A DNA stretch of 64,000 nucleotides from Tipula vernalis (taxonomy: Eukaryota; Arthropoda; Insecta; Diptera; Tipulidae). The stretch spans positions 95,457,930-95,521,929 of the forward strand of contig OY282560.1 of assembly GCA_958295665.1 (NCBI GenBank), read 5' to 3'. The position numbers and the translations under genes are program-made. How positions within the stretch are numbered: the first letter of the stretch is position 1; each line of letters begins with the position of its first letter. A model generated the notes under the pieces. That model made no database searches and had not been told where the DNA came from. It saw only the letters and a program-made list of their open reading frames with translations. Shown here one piece after another: positions 57,191-64,000 of this stretch.

Positions 57191-58232
57191 TAGATGTTGT
57201 CCTCACGAGACAAAACCGCATTCACTGTTCCGGGTCGCCCTCTTTACCATTTTACAGTGATGCCTTTCGGTCTATGCAATGCTCCTCAGACATTGTGCAG
57301 GCTTATGCATAAAGTGATTCCTTACCGATTGCATGACCGGATGTTTGTTTACTTGGATGACTTGCACGTTGTTTCATGCTATATATCTGAATTGTTGAAA
57401 CTAGCAAATTTATCGGTAATGGAGTTATTCGCACTGATCCGGAAAAGGTTGAATCAATTACCAATTATTTGGTTCCCAAAACCGTTCGAAAATTACGCCG
57501 GTTTCTTGGTATGGTCGGATGGTATCGGCGATTCATTTCAAATTTTGCTAGTATTACCACGCCTCACACAGATTTGCTAAAGAAAAATCAGAAGTTGGTT
57601 TGGAACGAAGAGGCGCAAAAATCATTTGAAACCTTGAAAACCGCCTTAACGCATCCGCACCAGTTTTGTGTAATCCTAATTTCTCACGTCATTTTTATAT
57701 TCAGTGTGACGCTAGTTCTGTCGGCGTCGGCAGCGTTTTATTCCAAGTCTCTGATGAAGGTGAAGAACATCCAATAGCCTACTATTCGCACAAACTAAAT
57801 TCCGCGCAACGAAAATACAGTATGACCAAACTCGAGTGTCTGGCTATCGTTTTAAGCGTCAAACGTTTTAGACCTTTTGTAGATGGATACACGTTCACAA
57901 TCATTACGGATCACTCGAGCCTTCAATGGTTGATGAATCAACGCGAATTGTCAGGCCGATTAGCAATGGAGCAATGGAGTTTGCAACTTCAAGGATTTAA
58001 ATTTAATATCGAGTATAGGAAAGGCACGCAAAATGTTGTTCCCGATGCGCTTTCCAGAGCTGATATAGAAGCTTTATTTAAACCCAGTAGTTCCTCTATT
58101 AATGTGAATCCGTTACATGTCGATATTAGTTCTGATGCATTTACTCATCCTGATTACGTACGTCGAATTAATGCAATTCAGGAAAATCCTCAAGCCCAGA
58201 CAAATGTTCGTGTCTTTAATGGTAAGCTATAA
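57191..58232 (+). pseudogene. Ty3/gypsy reverse transcriptase and RNase H, plus-strand element
   Basis: Palm: KTAFTVPGRPLYHFTVMPFG, CNAPQTL, and VYLDDLHVVS, so the YLDD box is kept. A deletion and shift near 57400 shortens the thumb. The connection (LRRFLGMVGWYRRFISNFAS, WNEEAQKSFETLKTALT) and RNase H (FYIQCDASSVGVGSVLFQ, MTKLECLAIVLSVKRFRPFV, ITDHSSLQWLMNQRELSGRL, VVPDALSRAD) follow in frames shifting near 57660. D-E-D residues of RNase H are visible. The fingers between 57075 and 57190 are truncated. Family as for 14702-16125. Confidence 0.8.
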
Positions 58233-59396
58233 ATATTGCTTAGCAAGAATTTTGAAAACGTTACTGATTTATCATAATGGAAATTAGTGATTCCTGAAAG
58301 TTAAATTCTTTCACTCCTGCAACAAGCCCATAACCAGCCATTAAGTGCACATCTTGGATTTGCTAAGACTCTTGAACTCTTACAGCGACATTATTACGGG
58401 TCGACTATGGCTAGAGATGTTGAAGTTCACGTCAACAATTGTAAAACTTGTAAGCAAATCAAGCCCACGAATTTCTGTACTCAACCAGAAATGGGACAAT
58501 TTCATGAAGTCTTTCGACCTTTTCAAAAATTATATATTGATTTTCTGGGTTTACCCTAGAAGTTCTCATGGAAATACATATTTGTTTATCGTTTTAGATC
58601 AATTCACCAAATTTGTACTTTTAGAACCAATGAGAAACGCTACTGCCCTAGGTGTAGTTACATTTCTAAAGAACAGAGTGTTTAGTGTTTTCGGCGTTCC
58701 AGAATTTATCACTAGCGATAATGGGAAACAATTTCAGTCCGCATTGTTGAATGATCTACAATATTAACTCAGTATGGCGTAAAGCATCAGTTTACTCCGA
58801 AATATTCTCCACAGTCCAACGCGTCGGAACGGATGAACCGCACGATTATTTCTGCCATCCGAGCTTATATCCAGGACGATCAAAAACAATGAGATAACCA
58901 TCTTCATGAAATTAGTAGTGCTTTGAGGAATGATGTGCATAGTTCAACAGAGTTCTCACCATATTTTTTGACATTCGGTCAACACATGATAAGTCATGGC
59001 ACATCGTATTCATTGATGCGTGATCTATATATTCTGGATGATAAATTCGCTTCTGCCACCGATATAAATACTCGTTTATCCACAGCTCAGCAACTTGTTC
59101 TTGCACACCTTCGGAATGCTCATTGCCGTAATACTACTAGCTATAATTTACGCAGCAAATCCCGAATTTTCCAACCCGAACAAATAGTGTATGTTAGAAA
59201 TTTTGTGCAAAGCAACGCTGGTGCGAATTTTTCAGCCAAATTAGCACCCAAATTTTTCAGAGGTAAAGTCCTTGAAAGAATTGGTAACGTCGCTTACAAA
59301 ATAGCAGATTCAAAAGGTAAAATTATTGGAGTTTATCATATGAGCCAAGCTGGTTTATGCCAAACAGATTCTTATCCCAAGTCAGATAATCGTTGA
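58233..59396 (+). pseudogene. Ty3/gypsy integrase, plus-strand element
   Basis: The zinc-binding part is readable across 58310-58470 (LSAHLGFAKTLELLQRHYYG, then NNCKTCKQIK, in a frame with a broken start). The core has LYIDFLG, TYLFIVLDQFTKFVLLEPMR, TSDNGKQFQS and, after a shift near 58765, YSPQSNASERMNRTIISAIR, so DDE residues survive. The last frame (58923-59396) codes FSPYFLTFGQHMISHGTSY, YNLRSKSRIFQPEQIVYVRN and FRGKVLERIGNVAYKIAD, ending at the true C-terminus near a GVYHMSQ box. At least three frame breaks. Its 3' LTR was not recognised. Confidence 0.8.
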
Positions 59397-59883
59397 GATA
59401 AAGAACATCATGAACCTATATAGCTAAAATCCTGCTCCCATACACCTTAATTCTCTGTCAAGCTTAAATGACTGCAGGAATTGTCCTACGTCATAATTTA
59501 TAAGTTTAGGAAGTGTTAATTTTAATAATGATTTCAAGGCGTATTTCATGGACGATACTCGCTACATCGCATATAGGCCCGATTCTGCCTTAGAAAATTT
59601 TTGTGTTACGTGAAATATTACACGACTGGAGTCTGGAACTTACCATATTTCAGAGCATAAAATTCAGATTTCCACATATCTTTGACTGAAACCTCGCCCG
59701 TCGTGTTATGCTTCATAAAATCTGTGGCAGCACCATCGTGGAATTACCAAGACACCAATATCGAAACGTACAACGGGTAACACCAATATAGAAAGGTAAC
59801 ACAAAAAACGATTGACATATAGTTTTTTCTTATGTGCGTCCGCGTATTAATACGTTTAAATATGTATATCGACGAACAAAAAA
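59397..59883. other. Spacer, probably gypsy 3' UTR or decayed LTR
   Basis: Follows the gypsy integrase stop. No repeat of this segment occurs at the 5' side of the element, so an LTR could not be shown. It contains two related short words (CAACGGGTAACACCAATATA / AGACACCAATATCGAAAC) near 59750-59790. No gene seen. Confidence 0.35.
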
Positions 59884-60146
59884 GATATTTTAATTCTTAA
59901 CGAGTGTCGAACTACGAGTCTTGCATCATTATCACCGATCATCATCATTGTTAAATTGTTACAAATAAAACATTATACTTACTGTGAATAATTGCGTTTT
60001 TCATTTTTAGTGAAATACAACTACACGTACACACTACCGCACGATTATCGCCATTTTATCAACTTCGCCATGGTTGATCTCGCTACACTTCGCGTACACC
60101 ATAGCTTATAATTGGTGAATCCTACATTACTTCAGCGATCTCCATA
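59884..60146 (+). repeat. 5' LTR of the CsRn1-like gypsy
   Basis: Matches the inverted copy at 48378-48598 over nearly its full length and ends AGCGATCTCCATAA. TTGGTGATT follows at about 60148, a decayed form of the TGGTGACC primer site used by CsRn1-type gypsy elements. The gag start lies right after. The left end is placed where similarity to the inverted copy begins. Confidence 0.65.
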
Positions 60147-60149
60147 ATT

Positions 60150-60908
60150 GGTGATTATTTTTTCTTCGCATATTAAGTGTCTACAGTACGACGAAAAAAA
60201 CGTCCACAAAACAAATAACGGTGAAATAGCACGAGTGTCTTTCAAAGTGCTACCATTTTGGGTGGAGTGCCCCGAAATTTGGTTTGCCCAAGTAGAGGCA
60301 CAATTCGAGACATGCAAAGTGACGAGTGATTTTACGAAATTTAACATAATCGTGGGCGGTGTCGAAAGCCACGTCAGCCAGTCTGTGCCAAAGCACGAAA
60401 CCTGTCGCCCGAAAAACTTAAGGCTGCTCAAAATGAATTTTAATTTCTAATGGATCAGGGAATAATTCGCCCTTCCAAAAATAATTGGTCAAGTCCTCTG
60501 CATATGGCCCCGAAAAAAAACGGCGAGTTCAGAGCTTGTGGAGATTACAGGGCGTTGAAAGCGAGAACGATACGAGATAACTACCACATAAGTTTTATAC
60601 AGGATTTTACTCATTTCCTCGATGGCACCGAAATTTTCACGGTACTTGACTTACAGTGTGCCTACCAACAAATCCCGATCGAGCCAAACGACATACCGAA
60701 TACGGCCATAATTACACCTTTCGGATTATACGCATATGTTTACATGACTTTTGGGTTATGTAATGCGGGCCAGACGTTTCAAAGGGTTATTCATGAAGTT
60801 TTACGAGGACTGAAGTTCGTTTTCTCGTACCAGGACGATTATCAGAATACGGCTTATGCATCAATACAGCGAAATGTCAATGGGGTAAAACAGAGGTACA
60901 GTTCCTAG
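60150..60908 (+). pseudogene. CsRn1-like gypsy gag start joined to reverse transcriptase
   Basis: The frame from 60148 has ARVSFKVLPFWVECPEIWFA then QVEAQFETCKVTSDFTKFN, the capsid start of CsRn1-type gypsy elements. Around 60365-60400 it jumps to a polymerase entry (CRPKNLRLLKMNF, equivalent to the LSPEKLRAAQNEF motif), so most of gag, the zinc knuckle and the protease are deleted. After a stop at 60449 the reverse transcriptase reads MDQGIIRPSKNNWSSPLHMA, FRACGDYRALKARTI, FTVLDLQCAYQQIPI, TPFGLYAYVYMTFGLCNAGQ and FVFSYQDD. The active site is changed from YIDD to YQDD. Inactive. Confidence 0.8.
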
Positions 60909-61430
60909 GACATCTGGTGACATCTAACGGTTTTAAGCCATTACCAGAAAAAGTACAAGCCATTGACAACTTCCCGAAACCGAAGACAGCACAACAACTG
61001 AAACGATTCTTGGCCATGATAAATTTTTATAGAAGATTTATACCACACGCCGTTGAGAATCAGATGACACTGCAGAAACTGATAGCTGGCAACGAAAAGA
61101 ATGACAAGACCGAGATTCCATGGGCAGACGAATAAACAACCGCATTTCAGAATTGCAAAAGCGATCTACGAAACGCAATATTGCTTGCACATCCAAAACC
61201 GAATTCCAAATTATCACTTTACGTTGACGCATCAGATGTGGTAGCAGGCGCTGTCCTTCATCAACAAGATGAAGCAGGAGTTATCCAACCATTGGGTTTC
61301 TACTCAAAAAAGTTAACAGAGTATGTTCTAGCGATGTATCAAGCGTGTTCTTAAGTATTTTGCCATTCCAGGATCTAAAGAAACACTGTGCTGTGATGCA
61401 ACTCACCAGTTAATCAGACCATTTGTACCC
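60909..61430 (+). pseudogene. CsRn1-like gypsy connection and RNase H
   Basis: Connection: ALPEKVQAI-type text (FKPLPEKVQAIDNFPKPKTA, LKRFLAMINFYRRFIPHAVE) at 60917-61060. RNase H: the frame at 61200-61320 reads LYVDASDVVAGAVLHQQD and PLGFYSKKLTEYV. The rest of RNase H is deleted: the text jumps near 61345 to [20 protein letters not shown], the integrase lead-in. A stop at 61134 separates connection and RNase H. Confidence 0.75.
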
Positions 61431-62330
61431 AAAAGGTTCAGGATTCTGATACTAACCCGACTTCACGGTTTAGCACATGCAGGCATTAGAGCAACGAACA
61501 AATTGTTACGACAAAAGTTCTTTTGGCCTAGCATGAAAAAGGATTGCAACGGATTTGTAAGAGCTTGTCTAGTGTGTCAGGGAGCTAAAGTTCATCGACA
61601 CAACAAAACGCCAGTGTCCGATTTCATCGTACCGGATAGCCGATTTCAACACGTTAATATGGATATCGTCGGCCCATTGCCGATCAGTTCAGACAAGCGT
61701 TACATATTGACATGTATCGACCGTTATACGCGATGGCCAGAGGCTTATCCGATGTCTGACATGACAGCTGAGACGATCGCACGAGAGTTTGTATCAAACT
61801 GGGTATCACGGTTTGGTACTCCATCGCGAATCACCACAGATTTGGGTCGACAATTTGAGTCCGAAATCTTCAGAGAGTTAACGAGACGTTTGGGAATTAT
61901 AACCATCTTAAGACGACGCCTTACCATCCCCAGTCGAATGGGATGATCGAGAGATGGCATCAAACGCTAAAAAGCGCATTCAAAGGCTACCAAACTAACG
62001 ACTGGATCGATGCATTACCTACAATACTACTAGGGTTGAGGTCAACGTTTAAAGAAGACATCAAGGCGACGCCATAGGATGTCACTGCGGCTACCCGGCG
62101 AATTCTTTCACGAGGTTTCAGCAACAAAAAACCAAGCTGAGTTTCTGAAAAATCTAAGGCGAATGATGAACAAACTTAGACCGAAACCTGCGAGCCATGA
62201 CGATCGGTCGAAGTTCTTTGTGTAGAAGCAGTTAACAGATTGCACTCACGTTTTTGTGCGAAACGACGCGGTGAAAGGTCAACTTCAGCCACATTATTTA
62301 CAATACAGTGAATAAAAACTATAATTATAA
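61431..62330 (+). pseudogene. CsRn1-like gypsy integrase
   Basis: Zinc-binding part [20 protein letters not shown] to CLVCQ (HHCC complete) at 61469-61580, then the core: [20 protein letters not shown] (first D), [13 protein letters not shown] (second D; usual R changed to L) and, after a shift near 61905, [20 protein letters not shown] (E). The end reads LPTILLGLRSTFKEDIKATP, a stop in place of Y, and decayed C-terminal text to about 62330 (THVFVRNDAVKGQLQP). Triad kept but frame broken. Confidence 0.8.
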
Positions 62331-62840
62331 AATAAATAAATACAATTTTCAAAATTTATGATCAAATTCGCCACAAATCGTGAGGAAGACCCAGCGCACC
62401 CTTTCTCAAGCCGGGCATTATACTGAAATAACATAACGAAAAAAAAATCATTCTTGTGCTTTTACAACATGACCATCAAAATATCAAAAAAAAAATATTA
62501 ATTTTATCGAATGTCTTTAGCGTGCGTCCTCTCTATTTGACGTACGTAATTCCAGTATTGGTCAGGCTGGTGTACAACCTTGTTTCTTCTGGAACATAAT
62601 GGCTGCTTTGAGTGTTTGGTGCCACATTTCGGCGAATAGTTTCGATTTGAATTCGAAATATCGGTGACTGAAACAGCTTTAGTCTCCATCTTGTGAAGAT
62701 GCTCTCAAATGTGCTGTAGCTTGATTCTTACTAGCTTTGGGAATAAACGTTCGATAAAAATTTAAGATTTCCAGAAATTGGACTAGTGCACCTATATTAT
62801 TTCTGCTGCGCGTCCTGGAAGCGGTTTTACTCCTGCCAGT
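62331..62840. other. Unassigned spacer
   Basis: AT-rich at its left, mixed at its right. No matching 3' LTR of the CsRn1-like gypsy was found. A small minus-strand frame (62689-62504) has no recognised domain. Confidence 0.35.
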
Positions 62841-63405
62841 CAACTATATATCTGTTTCTTCGTGTAAATATAACTGTGTAAATATTTATTTGCCGCTCTT
62901 CTATAGGTTAGGTTAGGTTTGGGTGGTGGTCGACTAGGGCCAGGCACAGACACAAAAATGGTCCGTAGCCATTGGAACCCTTGAATACCCTTTCTGCTTT
63001 CTGAAAAGTGGTCCGTTATACCACGTCGAGCCAGTTCATCGGCTTTTATTTTCCCTGTACCTATGAACTGTCCTGGCACAATAGGAATGTTGAACTGATC
63101 TGTCATCTCGTTAAGAGATGAGAGACAGTTTTGGACTACGATTACTTTCGACGTGAGGAGGTATGATTGAAGCGCTTTAATGGCAGCCCGACTGTCCGTA
63201 TATATGCAAATATCACAAGCAGATATTATATTAAACCGCAACCAGTCTACGACTTCCCTTATGGTAGTTACTTCAGCTTGAAAAATGCTACAGAGTACGG
63301 AAGACGGAAGGAGAGATTTAACAAAAGTTCCTCGCAGAACACCCCAGCCCTATGCCATCATTGAAGAAGTTTTTAACTCCTGGGTCCAAAACTGCTCCTA
63401 ATTCG
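62840..63405 (-). pseudogene. I-type LINE RNase H fragment
   Basis: Minus-strand frame 63241-62840 has ICIYTDSRAAIKALQSYLL, SLNEMTDQFNIPIVPGQFIG and KIKADELARRGI, the core and last motif of a LINE RNase H. Upstream, broken frames to 63405 give GVGCSARNF-like text and EVTTIREVVDW, the preceding strands. The distal part ends in text not typical of LINE C-termini (NKYLHSYIYTKKQIYS), so it is truncated. At 63405 it is cut by the LTR of the next element. Sequence differs clearly from the LINE at 2838-4440. Confidence 0.75.
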
Positions 63406-63612
63406 TGTTGTATTCCAATATGTATATGGTTCAGCAAGTTTAGATGTTAATCGTTCAGCAATCAAAATAAGAGAGAGCGTCCCTCGCTTTATTAATCCAA
63501 AATGTTAACATTGATAACAGTAAATAGGTAGCTCAATACCGGTTGTTACTCTACTATGAACAACAATAATTATACAATACAATATGATACAAATACAGTG
63601 CGAGATATAACA
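63406..63612 (-). repeat. 3' LTR of a gypsy-type element (207 bp, proposed)
   Basis: On the minus strand a polypurine tract (ATAGGAAGGGAGATAGAAA, 63631-63613) is followed by TGTTATATCTCGC. The LTR is proposed to end GGAATACAACA at 63406, with AATAAAGCGAGG polyadenylation-like text inside. The terminal 11 bases are identical to the LTR end of the Mag-like element at 895-905. Confidence 0.6.
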
Positions 63613-63639
63613 TTTCTATCTCCCTTCCTATTCTCCATT

Positions 63640-64000
63640 ACAAATACATAATACATAATTATACAATACTATCAATTACAAATTCAATCTATTAGGTTCC
63701 TTCCTGATTCTGGTAGATCTTCTCAACGTTGAAGCTTCTGTTGGAATCTCTAGTTGGTTCGTATCATCTGGCCTATCCGGATCCACTTCTTCATTTGGGT
63801 GTACTATCGGTGTGGATTCTTCAACCTTAAGGCCTGGCACTGGAATGTCATTAACATTCACTACATCTCGCTGCCATAACTGGTATTGATGCACAATTGT
63901 GATTTGATCTCCTTTCTTTATCATATATTGCCGGAGTCCAATAGGTTTAAGTATCGTCGCAGGCTCCCATTTCGTCTAATATCGAAACATAAACCTTATC
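63640..64000 (-). pseudogene. Gypsy-type pol C-terminus
   Basis: From the right edge the minus strand reads KWEPATILKPIGLRQYMIKK, the end of an integrase C-terminal barrel in which a stop precedes KWEP, then QRDVVNVNDIPVPGLKVEES and a basic tail LRRSTRIRKEPNRLNL ending at 63676. The RRSxRxRKxP tail is common at the end of LTR-element integrases. The polypurine tract and LTR follow. The rest of the element lies beyond the window. Confidence 0.65.

Overview
This is an AT-rich animal genomic window with no identifiable conserved host gene. It is almost entirely a graveyard of transposable elements, most in pieces and many nested. The mix points to an insect, most likely a higher dipteran: BEL/Pao and several Ty3/gypsy lineages, RNase H-bearing I-type LINEs with (TAA)n tails, Jockey-like LINE fragments, Tigger/pogo, irritans-type mariner, Helitron, and CMC (CACTA/Chapaev-type) transposons. 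The species cannot be read from the sequence.

Layout. 1-0.9 kb: minus-strand gag of a Mag-like gypsy next to a tRNA-Ser type primer binding site. 2.7-4.4 kb: minus-strand I-type LINE. 4.7-12.4 kb: a decayed BEL/Pao element, apparently split by a second, more complete BEL/Pao element. 12.4-19.6 kb: minus-strand mdg3-like gypsy with both LTRs and a LINE tail near its 3' end. 19.6-21.6 kb: AT-rich, no gene seen. 21.6-36.3 kb: a deep nest. Jockey-like fragments flank a two-gene CACTA-like element, which holds a Tigger, which holds a different CMC element, which holds a 284-bp Harbinger-like MITE. 36.3-39.0 kb: minus-strand BEL/Pao. 39-43 kb: short repeats, a possible solo LTR, a decayed CMC transposase and a mariner tail. 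43.7-45.2 kb: broken Helitron. 45.6-48.4 kb: mostly unassigned, with one possible host exon. 48.4-59.9 kb: plus-strand mdg3-like gypsy split by a second copy of the two-gene element, itself carrying a tRNA-SINE. 59.9-62.3 kb: a CsRn1-like gypsy. 62.8-64 kb: LINE RNase H cut by a further gypsy-type LTR element.

The most interesting content is the two-gene element, present twice (about 29.3-35.8 kb on plus, 49.8-56.3 kb on minus). Gene 1 codes for a C2H2 zinc-finger protein with a CMC-transposase-like body. Gene 2 is a multi-exon gene starting with a SAM-like domain. The two copies are clearly diverged yet keep the same gene order, the same phase-1 intron after the zinc fingers and matching gene 2 exons. 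Both carry a long (TA)n tract between the end of gene 2 and the element end, and both have CAC(A/T)GAAAAAA termini. Both copies of gene 1 are now broken. The only long uninterrupted transposase in the window is the Tigger one at 27.5-29.0 kb, with all three catalytic aspartates.
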